Shown here one piece after another: positions 19,821 through 27,521 of a stretch of DNA of 64,000 nucleotides (its first letter is position 1; the number at the start of each line of letters is the position of its first letter). Position numbers and translations under genes: made by a program. This DNA comes from Thiobacillus sp. (GTDB lineage: Bacteria > Pseudomonadota > Gammaproteobacteria > Burkholderiales > Thiobacillaceae). Below the pieces are notes generated by a model. It had not been told where the DNA came from. It saw only the letters and a list, made by a program, of their open reading frames with translations, and searched no databases. The stretch is taken from NCBI GenBank assembly GCA_016124745.1, contig WGNC01000014.1:1-64000 (forward strand), written 5' to 3'.

Positions 19821-20678
19821 ATGAAAAGCTATCTGCAACTCTCCGAAGTCGGCATCGACTTCCCCACCCCCAAGGGACCCTTCCGCGCACTCGACAAGGT
19901 CAGCCTCGACATCGCGCAGGGCGAGTTCATCAGCCTGATCGGCCACTCCGGTTGCGGCAAGTCGACGGTGCTGAACATCGTCGCCGGCCTGCATCAGGCG
20001 ACCGAGGGCGGCGTGCTGCTGGAGGACAAGGAAGTGAACGCCCCCGGCCCCGAGCGCGCGGTAGTGTTCCAGAACCATTCGCTGTTGCCCTGGCTCACGG
20101 CCTACCAGAACGTTGAACTGGCCGTGAAGCGCGTGTTCAAGGGTAAGAAAAGCAAGGCCGAGATGCGCGAATGGATCACCCACAACCTCGAGCTGGTGCA
20201 CATGGACCACGCCATCGACAAGCGCCCTGACGAGATCTCCGGCGGTATGAAGCAGCGCGTGGGGATTGCCCGCGCCCTCGCCATGGAGCCGAAAGTCCTG
20301 CTGCTCGACGAGCCCTTCGGCGCCCTCGATGCCCTGACCCGCGCCCACCTGCAGGACTCGCTCATGGAGATCCACGCCGACCTCGGCAATACCGTCATCA
20401 TGATCACCCACGACGTCGACGAGGCGGTGCTGCTGTCGGACCGCATCGTCATGATGACCAACGGCCCATCGGCTACCATCGGCGAAATCCTGAGGATCGA
20501 CCTGGAACGGCCACGCAAACGCGTGGAGTTATCGGGCGACGCGCGCTACAACCACTATCGCCACGAAGTGCTGGCCTTCCTCTACGAACGCCAGCGCAAG
20601 GTGGAGGACATTGGCGCGCAAAAAAAGTCGCGTGAGGCCGCGTCAGCGAGCAAGGTGCGCCTCGCAAGCCAGGCCTGA
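19821..20678 (+). CDS. nrtD: Nitrate ABC transporter ATP-binding protein
   Basis: A 285-residue ABC ATPase with Walker A GHSGCGKST (about residues 42-50), Q-loop FQNHSLLPW, signature ISGGMKQR, Walker B VLLLDEPFGALD and H-loop MITHDVDEA. The size matches the single-domain NrtD type, without the NrtA-like C-terminal regulatory domain of cyanobacterial NrtC. That absence suggests control by NasST and NtrC rather than by a fused sensor. Last gene of the operon; a GC-rich hairpin follows. Confidence 0.92.
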   Translation: MKSYLQLSEVGIDFPTPKGPFRALDKVSLDIAQGEFISLIGHSGCGKSTVLNIVAGLHQATEGGVLLEDKEVNAPGPERAVVFQNHSLLPWLTAYQNVELAVKRVFKGKKSKAEMREWITHNLELVHMDHAIDKRPDEISGGMKQRVGIARALAMEPKVLLLDEPFGALDALTRAHLQDSLMEIHADLGNTVIMITHDVDEAVLLSDRIVMMTNGPSATIGEILRIDLERPRKRVELSGDARYNHYRHEVLAFLYERQRKVEDIGAQKKSREAASASKVRLASQA

Positions 20679-20688
20679 TCAGACGGGC

Positions 20689-20710
20689 GCGGGCGGGCTC
20701 TCCCGCCCGC
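20689..20710. terminator. GC-rich hairpin between nrtD and the truncated haemoglobin
   Basis: GCGGGCGGG (20689-20697), loop CTCT, then CCCGCCCGC (20702-20710), a 9-bp stem between two convergent genes. No T tract follows, so termination strength is uncertain. Confidence 0.45.
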
Positions 20711-20765
20711 CCGGGTCGGATGTCGTTTACGCCGCAACAATCACCCATTCCGGCTTCGCTGGGCG

Positions 20766-21128
20766 TCACACGCGGATGACTTGGCTTTTGAGTGAATAAA
20801 GAATGGCCAGCACATCCTTCTTCTCGGCCTCGCCCACATTGTTCTTGTCCATGGCGCCCATGATGTCGTCCACGACCGCCAGGAACTCCTGCTCGGAGAT
20901 ATTCATGCCCTGATGGGTGGCGAGCATGTCCCTGCCGCTGTAGGTCTCGGGCCCGCCGGATCCGGCGCAAAAGAACTCGACCGACATCCTCTTTGCATGC
21001 TCCAGATCCTTGACATTCGCGAATCGGGGCTGCACCAGCGGATTGTTCAGGTGTGCGTCGACCACATCGCTGACGATTCGTGTGATCCCTTCTATATTGC
21101 CCAGTCGTGCATAAAGTGTAGTGGTCAT
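20766..21128 (-). CDS. Group 1 truncated haemoglobin
   Basis: A 120-residue two-on-two globin (TrHbN type). It has the N-terminal LYARLGNIEGITRIVSDVV, the Phe-containing CD region NPLVQPRFANV, and His in MLATHQGMNISEQEF as the proximal ligand. Likely function is NO dioxygenation or O2/NO binding. The ATG at 21128 follows AGGAAACACG; an upstream ATG in the same frame at 21191 lies within a dyad and was rejected. It is the second globin in the nitrate region (the other is at 10918-11331), but it lacks a sigma-54 promoter and instead has a perfect inverted repeat at 21171-21193. Confidence 0.9.
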   Translation of the reverse strand: MTTTLYARLGNIEGITRIVSDVVDAHLNNPLVQPRFANVKDLEHAKRMSVEFFCAGSGGPETYSGRDMLATHQGMNISEQEFLAVVDDIMGAMDKNNVGEAEKKDVLAILYSLKSQVIRV

Positions 21129-21822
21129 ATCGTGTTTCCTTTCGTGTGAGAGCCGGATGATCGGACGCGGCATTGCCCAAATCGAGGGCAATGATTGCCT
21201 GCATTCAACATTGGGCGACCCATGTACGGCTCCGCATCCTTCAGCGGGCCGGCAGATCTGAAAATCCAGGGCCTAACCAGTCTGTTTTTCCCGGATGCGT
21301 GATGAATCGAGCGTGATCGCGCGCGAGATAAGGCCATTGCAAGTGGAAATGTCGTTTCCATCGAACGCGCACGATTTTCTGTGCGCTGAGCCTGAGTGTA
21401 GGACAAATCGTCGATTGCGCTTTTTGCAGGCGACAAGGCAGCACGGCCTTTCGGCCCAGGATCCTAGACCGACGATGGCGAAGCCTGGGCGCAACGGTGC
21501 GCTACAGGCCGAACCCCATGGCTGAACGGCTGCGTTCCGAAAGGCAGTGACCCCCAAACGTTCGACCGTAGCTGCAACCGCCCAAGCGGGCATCGAGAGG
21601 CGCGACCAATAGCAAAGCGGGGCCGTTCCTTTCCCGCCCCGCAGGCAGCAAGCGCTAGATAAGACCCCACCTCGCCGTCGAGCCGGCAGCGTCCCTCCGG
21701 GTTCTGCCAAGGCCAGGCATGAGCAATTTCAGTTGAAAAAGACTATATGTACAGTGTGGTCAACAGAGAATGGGCCGCATCGTGATTTATTTGTCCAACA
21801 ATCATTCAATCGGAGTGACATC
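21129..21822. other. Intergenic region of about 690 bases
   Basis: Holds the operator-like dyad at 21171-21193 near the haemoglobin gene. The rest contains open frames, but their translations are low-complexity and Cys/Arg-rich and do not resemble a protein, and composition is less GC-rich than neighbours. I find no RNA gene, transposase remnant or clear promoter. It could be a decayed insertion. Confidence 0.4.
21171..21193. promoter_or_regulatory. Inverted repeat upstream of the truncated haemoglobin gene
   Basis: CATTGCCC-AAATCGA-GGGCAATG, a perfect 8-bp inverted repeat with a 7-base spacer, 43 bases upstream of the haemoglobin start. It could be an operator for a nitrosative-stress or nitrogen regulator, or an RNA hairpin in the leader. 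It does not match the NtrC dyad or FNR boxes. Confidence 0.5.
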
Positions 21823-22572
21823 ATGAAACTGAACAAACTGCTGCTGGCCTTGGTGGCCGCCGTCGCCATGCCCGCCCTGGCCCAACAGGCCACCCCAGAA
21901 TCCGTGGTCGAGAAAATGACCGACCCGAGCAAGACCCCCGAGTTGATGCGGGATCCGAAGGCCGCCGTGCCGGCGATGCTGGCGACCATGGACCCGGCCT
22001 TCTACGCCGCCATGGCCAATGCGTCGATGGATCCCGCGACCTACACCCGCATGGTGGCCGGGATGATGAACCCGGCGCTGTACACGAACTGGATGAGCAT
22101 GATGGCCGACCCCAACGTGTACATGAAGTGGATGGCGGCGGGAATGGATCCCAACTTCTACACCGCCATGATGACGCCCTTCATGAATCCCAATTTGTAC
22201 ATGAAGTGGCTGATGTCGCCGATGGATCCGCGCGTGTTGAGCGCGGCCATGACACCGCTGAATCCCAATGCGTACATGAGGTGGATGACGGCACCGGTGG
22301 ATCCCCGCAACCTCAACCTGATGATGCAGCCGATGAATCCCAACCTGTATACCGGCTGGATGGGCGCCACCATGAATCCGCAGTCGTATGGCAGCATGGG
22401 CGCGTTCGTCAACCCGGCCACCTATGGCGCGATGGTTCCCCAGATGATGCCGCAGGGGGCTGTCCCGGCACCGTTCATCAATCCGTTCGACCCCAGCGTC
22501 TGGGGCCAGATGATGAACCCGGCCGCTGTGGCGCCGGCCGCGCCGGCCGCACCGGCGCCCGCCGCGAAGTAA
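21823..22572 (+). CDS. Exported Met-rich protein of twelve 13-residue repeats
   Basis: A 249-residue protein with a Sec signal peptide (residues 1-20, cut after ALA). A short acidic/Pro segment is followed from residue 56 to about 208 by twelve tandem repeats of 12-13 residues with consensus M-[D/N]-P-x-x-Y-x-x-[W/M]-M-x-x-P. Examples are MDPNFYTAMMTPF and MNPNLYTGWMGAT. The tail is Ala/Pro-rich. The high density of Met, with regular Asn/Asp-Pro and Tyr, suggests a repetitive periplasmic or surface structure, possibly binding Cu(I)/Ag(I) through thioethers or acting as a Met-based oxidant sink. I do not recognise a named family. ATG 21823 follows CGGAG. A strong terminator follows the gene. 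Confidence 0.8.
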   Translation: MKLNKLLLALVAAVAMPALAQQATPESVVEKMTDPSKTPELMRDPKAAVPAMLATMDPAFYAAMANASMDPATYTRMVAGMMNPALYTNWMSMMADPNVYMKWMAAGMDPNFYTAMMTPFMNPNLYMKWLMSPMDPRVLSAAMTPLNPNAYMRWMTAPVDPRNLNLMMQPMNPNLYTGWMGATMNPQSYGSMGAFVNPATYGAMVPQMMPQGAVPAPFINPFDPSVWGQMMNPAAVAPAAPAAPAPAAK

Positions 22573-22590
22573 GCGGAGGCGGAACAGGCG

Positions 22591-22621
22591 AACGGGGCAC
22601 TGCGCCGGCAGTGCCCCGTTT
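22591..22621 (+). terminator. Strong terminator after the Met-rich repeat gene
   Basis: Perfect 13-bp stem AACGGGGCACTGC/GCAGTGCCCCGTT (22591-22603 with 22608-22620), loop GCCG, ending in TTT. It lies 19 bases after the stop codon. Confidence 0.85.
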
Positions 22622-22757
22622 CGCGTTCCCGCCCGATTCCGGCCCGGCCATGACATCGAGGCCGTCAAGATCGATCAGGAAGCGCTTGCTTCCCCATTGA
22701 GTCCCAGCGCCAACCGGCACTGTCGAATCTGCCCTGGCAGCAAGTGGAAGCGGGCTA

Positions 22758-22773
22758 TGGCATGATCCCTGCC
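22758..22773 (+). promoter_or_regulatory. Sigma-54 promoter of the first ATP-grasp/alpha-E operon
   Basis: TGGCATG-ATCC-CTGCC with GG (22759-22760) and GC (22771-22772) ten bases apart. It is nearly identical to the nasT promoter. The predicted start is near 22784. A 7-bp dyad CCGTGCC/GGCACGG (22772-22778 with 22792-22798) overlaps the start region. No perfect NtrC dyad was found upstream; the best candidate, around 22706-22720 (GCGCC-AACC-GGCAC), is imperfect. Confidence 0.8.
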
Positions 22774-22817
22774 GTGCCACCCGCGCCATGAGGCACGGGT
22801 AAATCAGGAGACAATGC

Positions 22818-24272
22818 ATGGCGATTCGATGGTCGCAATATCGGAACAAAGGCTTTCGCGATGAGTTGATCGGCCCCCGGGGACGCCCCTGGCCGGCTGC
22901 AGATCACGTGGCCAGATACCTGCGCTCGCTCAAGGACAGCGAAATCGACGAGCGGCGGACCGCGGCAGACCTTGCCATCCGCGCCATGGGCGTCACCTTC
23001 ACGGTTTACAACCAGGATGGCGGCGCCATCGACCGGGCCTGGCCTTTCGACATCATTCCCCGCATCATCGAAAAGAAGGAATGGTCGCGGATCGAGGAAG
23101 GCCTCAAGCAGCGGGTTCAGGCGTTGAACCTGTTCATCGACGACATCTACAACGAGCAGCGCATCATCCGCGACGGCATCTTCCCCGCCGAACTGCTGGA
23201 AACCTCGACCAACTACCGTCCCCAGTGCCGCCACATCTCGCCCCGGTTCAAGGTTTGGGCGCACATCTGCGGCTCCGACCTCGTGCGCGACAAGGACGGC
23301 ACCCTGTACGTGCTGGAGGACAACCTGCGGGTGCCCTCCGGCGTGTCGTACATGATGGAAAATCGATTGGTCATGAAGCGGGTGTTTCCCGAGCTTTTCG
23401 AGCAGGTCAGCATCGAGCCGGTGGACAACTACCCTTCGCAGCTTTACGACATGTTGGCATCGCTGTCGCCGCGGCCCGGAGATTCTCCTGAAATCGTGGT
23501 GCTGACGCCGGGCATCTACAACTCGGCCTACTTCGAGCATGCCTACCTGGCCCAGCAGATGGGCGCGGAACTGGTGCAGGGCTCGGACCTGGTGGTAGGC
23601 GAGGGCGACAAGGTCTACATGCGGGCCGTCGAGGGCCTGCGTCAGGTGGACGTCATCTACCGGCGTGTCGACGATCTCTTCCTCGACCCGGAGGCCTTCA
23701 ATCCGGAATCCACGCTGGGCGTGCCCGGGCTCATGCGAGCCTGGAAGGCCGGCCATGTGGCGCTGGCCAACGCGCCGGGCGCCGGCATGGCCGACGACAA
23801 GGTGGTCTACGCCTTCGTGCCGAAGATGATCCGCTACTACCTCGATGCCGATCCCATTGTCGACAACGTGCCCACCTACCTGTGCATGAACCCCGATGAG
23901 CGCAGCTACGTGCTGGCAAACCTCGACCAGCTGGTGGTCAAGCCCGCCAACGAATCCGGCGGCTACGGCATGCTGGTGGGGCCGCATGCGAGCGTACAGG
24001 AGCGCGCGAAAATGGCCCGTCAGATCCGCCGCAATCCACGCAATTACGTCGCCCAGCCTACCTTGAGCCTGTCGACCACGCCGACCCTGGTCGGTCACGG
24101 CGTGGAGCCCCGCCATGTGGACCTGCGGCCGTTCATCCTGTCGGGAAAAACCATCCAGACCACGACCGGGGGGCTGACCCGGGTAGCCCTGAAGAAAGGC
24201 TCGCTGGTGGTGAATTCCTCCCAGGGGGGTGGCAGCAAGGACACCTGGATCGTCGACGCGGAGGAGAAATAA
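22818..24272 (+). CDS. Circularly permuted ATP-grasp protein (DUF404/DUF407), copy 1
   Basis: A 484-residue protein of the circularly permuted ATP-grasp family, predicted to form amide bonds between a carboxylate and an amine using ATP. Typical segments are VTFTVYNQDGGAIDRAWPFD, LNLFIDDIYNEQ, LYVLEDNLRVPSGVSYM, the ATP-grasp core VVKPANESGGYGMLVGP and the end motif LVVNSSQGGGSKDTW. It starts after AGGAG at ATG 22818 and is followed two bases later by an alpha-E gene, its constant partner. A second copy lies at 27521-28969 on the other strand. Amide ligation is inferred from the fold; no product of this family is known to me. Confidence 0.92.
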   Translation: MAIRWSQYRNKGFRDELIGPRGRPWPAADHVARYLRSLKDSEIDERRTAADLAIRAMGVTFTVYNQDGGAIDRAWPFDIIPRIIEKKEWSRIEEGLKQRVQALNLFIDDIYNEQRIIRDGIFPAELLETSTNYRPQCRHISPRFKVWAHICGSDLVRDKDGTLYVLEDNLRVPSGVSYMMENRLVMKRVFPELFEQVSIEPVDNYPSQLYDMLASLSPRPGDSPEIVVLTPGIYNSAYFEHAYLAQQMGAELVQGSDLVVGEGDKVYMRAVEGLRQVDVIYRRVDDLFLDPEAFNPESTLGVPGLMRAWKAGHVALANAPGAGMADDKVVYAFVPKMIRYYLDADPIVDNVPTYLCMNPDERSYVLANLDQLVVKPANESGGYGMLVGPHASVQERAKMARQIRRNPRNYVAQPTLSLSTTPTLVGHGVEPRHVDLRPFILSGKTIQTTTGGLTRVALKKGSLVVNSSQGGGSKDTWIVDAEEK

Positions 24273-24274
24273 TC

Positions 24275-25231
24275 ATGCTGTCACGCGTAGCCAATTCCGT
24301 TTACTGGATCGCCCGCTACCTCGAGCGGGCGGAGAACACGGCCCGCATCATCAACGTGAACACCAACCTGGTGCTGGACACGCCCAAGGGCATGTCGCCC
24401 GGCTGGGCGCCCCTGGTGATGATCACCGGCGGACAGACGCTGTTCGCCGAGCACTACCCGGAGCTCAACGAGCGCAACGTGATCCGGTTCCTGCTCACCG
24501 ATGCCACAAGCACCGTTTCGGTCCTGTATGCCCTGGCCCAGGCCCGTGAAAATGCCCGCACCGTGCGCGACGTGCTGCCCCGCGAAGTCTGGGAGGAGCT
24601 CAACAATCTCTATCAGTACGCCCGCGACAACGTGCAGCTGGGGCTATCGAAACGCGGGCGCTATGAGTACGTCATGAAGGTGATTCGTGGCGTGCAGCAA
24701 CTGACAGGCATGCTGGCCGGCACCATGAGCAACAACATGCCCTACGATTTCATGGTGCTGGGGCGCAACCTGGAACGGGCCGACATGACATTGCGCATCC
24801 TCGACGTGCGTTCTGCCAGCCTGCTGCCCCATGCAGGCGGGCTGCGTCCCTTCGAAAACATCCAGTGGATGAGCGTGCTGAAGTCGCTGAGCGCGTACCA
24901 GATGTATCTTCAGCACATGGGCGTGCGCGTGTATCGACAGGCCGTGCTGCAATTCCTGCTGCAGGACCGGCATTTCCCTCGTGCGATCCACCACTGCGTG
25001 CTGCGGGTGGAGACCGCATTGCGCGAATTGCCGCGTCACCAGCCGATACTGCCCTGTGTGGAAAAGATCAAGGCCAGTATCGCCAAGGCGGATGTCGCCA
25101 ATCTTGATCCCCAGGGCCTGCATGACTTCATCGACGTGCAGGAAGCCATGCTGGCGGAAGTGGACAAGGTCGTTGGCGACGTGTATTTCCATCCGGAGTC
25201 GCTTCCCGTGGCTTCGCAGGAGGCTGCCTAG
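24275..25231 (+). CDS. Alpha-E domain protein (DUF403), copy 1
   Basis: A 318-residue all-alpha protein of the alpha-E family: MLSRVANSVYWIARYLERAENTARIINV at the start, then RENARTVRDVLPREVWEELNNLY, and VLGRNLERADMTLRILDV in the middle. The recurring ER/EN and RNLERAD motifs give the family its name. It always accompanies circularly permuted ATP-grasp proteins and may bind their substrate or product. It starts two bases after the ATP-grasp stop, so it is translationally coupled. It converges on the minus-strand VOC gene with about 95 bases between the stops. Confidence 0.92.
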   Translation: MLSRVANSVYWIARYLERAENTARIINVNTNLVLDTPKGMSPGWAPLVMITGGQTLFAEHYPELNERNVIRFLLTDATSTVSVLYALAQARENARTVRDVLPREVWEELNNLYQYARDNVQLGLSKRGRYEYVMKVIRGVQQLTGMLAGTMSNNMPYDFMVLGRNLERADMTLRILDVRSASLLPHAGGLRPFENIQWMSVLKSLSAYQMYLQHMGVRVYRQAVLQFLLQDRHFPRAIHHCVLRVETALRELPRHQPILPCVEKIKASIAKADVANLDPQGLHDFIDVQEAMLAEVDKVVGDVYFHPESLPVASQEAA

Positions 25232-25325
25232 CAACCGGGCAGAGCAGCCTGCCGCAAACAGACGATGTTCCGATCCGGGCGGGCTGTATGCCGCGCTCGC
25301 CCTTCAGGACCCGTCCATCGCGCGT

Positions 25326-26558
25326 TTACGCCTGCGCCTCTTCCTGCAGCGCCCGCAGACTTTCCTCGACACCGGCAGCGTGCGTCAGTTCGGCGACGTT
25401 GTCCTTGGTGAAAAACCCCTCGAAGCCGCCGAAGCGCTGGACGTATTCGATGATGAGAGAGGAATACTCCGACGCGCTGGAGAAGATCTGCTTGAGCCCT
25501 TCCTCTTTCGAACCGATGACGTCGAGCAGGAAATTCTGGCCGCAGTCGCGCAGCGACCGCACGACGTAGTCGATGTTGGCGAGGTCGGCCGTTTCTCCGT
25601 CCTTGACCGCGACCGCGATGTGATGCAGGCGCGGGCCGAAGTTGCGCACGAAGGCTTCGGTCGGCGATTCGGTCAGCAGGTGGTTCATGAAATACGGATG
25701 GTTGGCCGCGGTGAACACCTTGGCCGGGCACACGAGTTCGTTGGCGTAGTGCACGCTCTTGGTGACATTGGTCGATGAGTTCTGGTCGGCGATATCGTAC
25801 GAGCCCCAATAGTAATAGCTCGACAGCGTCAGGTATTCGAGGATAGCGGCCTCGCGGTTCTGGCTGTAGATGCGTGTGGCGAGATGGTCGATCGGCAGCA
25901 GCATCTCGTCGATTCCGAGGTTTTTCTGTGTCGCCTTGGCGGCCTCGTAGGCCGCCTGCATGTCCTCGCGGATGCTGCTCCAGCCGAGCGCGTAGACACG
26001 GATGTCGGATTCCGGGCGTTCCCAGTAGGCGACGATGTTGTGCGTGTAGGGGCTGGGCTTGACCACGGCCATGTTGCCCGGCAACTCGAGCTTGCGGATC
26101 TGCTCCTGGTTGAAAAAGCGGATGTCGCGCGCCTTCTGCATGTCGACCACCGCGTGCGGGTCGGTCACACGCAGCACCTCCCCCATGTAGCGCGAGTTGG
26201 GCTTGACTGCGCCGATCGGGTAGACCTCGTTGAGGCTTCGGAAGATGCCACGCACGTTCGGATCCTTGACCTCGCGCACCAGGATGTCGGGCGCGCTCAT
26301 GTCGATGCGCAGGATGTGGGTGTAGTGCGATTCGGATTCGAGCGTGACCAGGTAATGGTAGGGCGTCATCACGCATAGTTCGGCGACATAGGCGACCGAG
26401 TGGCTGGGCTCGACCGTGATCATCAGCGCATCGATCTGGCGGATGCAGTCGGTGAGCCCGATGCGGTCGCGCTCCTCGAGCAGGCTGCCGAGGTAGTCGT
26501 CGAATTCCGGCGAGTTTTTCTTGTCGCCGGCGCGCGGGAAGCTGAGTGATTTCGTCAT
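25326..26558 (-). CDS. VOC-superfamily protein related to 4-hydroxyphenylpyruvate dioxygenase
   Basis: A 410-residue protein, last gene of the second ATP-grasp/alpha-E operon (6 bases after the alpha-E stop). The C-terminal half looks like two paired VOC modules. LPIDHLATRIYSQ (His225), LHHIAVAVKD (His312/313) and LIIEYVQRFGG (Glu371), followed by FEGFFTKDNVAEL, match the positions of the His-His-Glu iron ligands and the closing helix of HPPD-type enzymes. The N-terminal half (1-215) is less recognisable. I infer a non-haem Fe(II) oxygenase acting on a keto acid or on the product of the amide ligase. It is too diverged to call HPPD, and no tyrosine-catabolism genes are near. Confidence 0.6.
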   Translation of the reverse strand: MTKSLSFPRAGDKKNSPEFDDYLGSLLEERDRIGLTDCIRQIDALMITVEPSHSVAYVAELCVMTPYHYLVTLESESHYTHILRIDMSAPDILVREVKDPNVRGIFRSLNEVYPIGAVKPNSRYMGEVLRVTDPHAVVDMQKARDIRFFNQEQIRKLELPGNMAVVKPSPYTHNIVAYWERPESDIRVYALGWSSIREDMQAAYEAAKATQKNLGIDEMLLPIDHLATRIYSQNREAAILEYLTLSSYYYWGSYDIADQNSSTNVTKSVHYANELVCPAKVFTAANHPYFMNHLLTESPTEAFVRNFGPRLHHIAVAVKDGETADLANIDYVVRSLRDCGQNFLLDVIGSKEEGLKQIFSSASEYSSLIIEYVQRFGGFEGFFTKDNVAELTHAAGVEESLRALQEEAQA

Positions 26559-26564
26559 GGGAGG

Positions 26565-27521
26565 TCAGTTCAGGTTGAATTGGGCTTGCGACATTTTTTG
26601 CGGATGCACGGCGCGGAAAAAGGTCTGGGCGATGACCGCGTTGAGATCGGCCAGCCGCGCCTGGATGTCGTCGCAGAACTCGTGCAGGCCGCTCTCGGCG
26701 AGCTTGCGGTAGTCGGCCCGGTCCACCAGGTTCAGCATGCCTTGCAGCCGGCGCATCGGCTCGACACCCGGCAGCTCGCCCAACGCGAACTGGATCTCGT
26801 GCAGGCAGTGGCGAACGCTGCGCGGGAACAGCAGGTCGTTGAGCAGGAAGGCCAGCACCTTGTGGCCGCGCGCGTGCACGCCGACGTGGCGCCGGTACAT
26901 CTGGTGCGCCGACAGCGCGTGCAGCACGCTCATCCAGATGAGGTCGTAGTACTGGCTGTTCTGGTACGGCAGGTTGATGGCGTAGCTGACGTCGAGCACC
27001 CGTGTCGTCATGTCGGCGCGCTCGATGTTGCGGCCCAGCCGCATGAACTGGAAGCCCTCGTCGCGGCTCATGGTGCCGGAGAGCAGGCCGACCACGGCCT
27101 GGCGGCGACGGATGATTTCGGTCAGCACTTCGTAGCGCTTGCGGCGGTCGAGCGCGCTGGCCTGATGGGTGCTGGTGTACAGATACAGCTCATTGACCCA
27201 CTCCCACGATTCGCGCGGCAGCACTTCGCGGAAGGTGCGCGTGTTTTCACGGGCATGACGGACGCAGGCGAAGATGGAGGATGGATTGCGCTCATCCTGG
27301 ATCAGAAAGCTCATCACCGCCGTCTCGCTCGCTTCGTCGTAGTGCTTGTGGAAGGCCTCGTCCAGGCCCACCACCTTGAGCAGTCCTTCCCATCCGAAAC
27401 TGCCGCCGCGCGGCATGTCCATCAGCAGCATGGTGGTAGCGTTGATCAGACGGGCGGTGTCTTCGGCACGCTCGAGATAACGCGCCATCCAGTAGAGACT
27501 TTCCCCAACTCTGGCAAGCAT
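26565..27521 (-). CDS. Alpha-E domain protein (DUF403), copy 2
   Basis: A 318-residue alpha-E protein (MLARVGESLYWMARYLERAEDTARLI; GFQFMRLGRNIERADMTTRVLDV). It is a clear paralogue of the protein at 24275-25231, the same length but diverged. Its ATG at 27521 overlaps the TGA of the upstream ATP-grasp gene by one base. It is the middle gene of a three-gene operon, ATP-grasp, alpha-E, VOC enzyme. Confidence 0.92.
   Translation of the reverse strand: MLARVGESLYWMARYLERAEDTARLINATTMLLMDMPRGGSFGWEGLLKVVGLDEAFHKHYDEASETAVMSFLIQDERNPSSIFACVRHARENTRTFREVLPRESWEWVNELYLYTSTHQASALDRRKRYEVLTEIIRRRQAVVGLLSGTMSRDEGFQFMRLGRNIERADMTTRVLDVSYAINLPYQNSQYYDLIWMSVLHALSAHQMYRRHVGVHARGHKVLAFLLNDLLFPRSVRHCLHEIQFALGELPGVEPMRRLQGMLNLVDRADYRKLAESGLHEFCDDIQARLADLNAVIAQTFFRAVHPQKMSQAQFNLN

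Noticed and set aside
20766-21191. Longer truncated haemoglobin starting at 21191
   Set aside because: The extension would begin inside the inverted repeat and lacks a ribosome binding site; ATG 21128 has AGGAAAC and matches the family N-terminus.
21273-21710. 145-codon minus-strand frame in the gap upstream of the Met-rich gene
   Set aside because: No ribosome binding site, low-complexity Arg/Ala/Cys-rich translation and no family resemblance.
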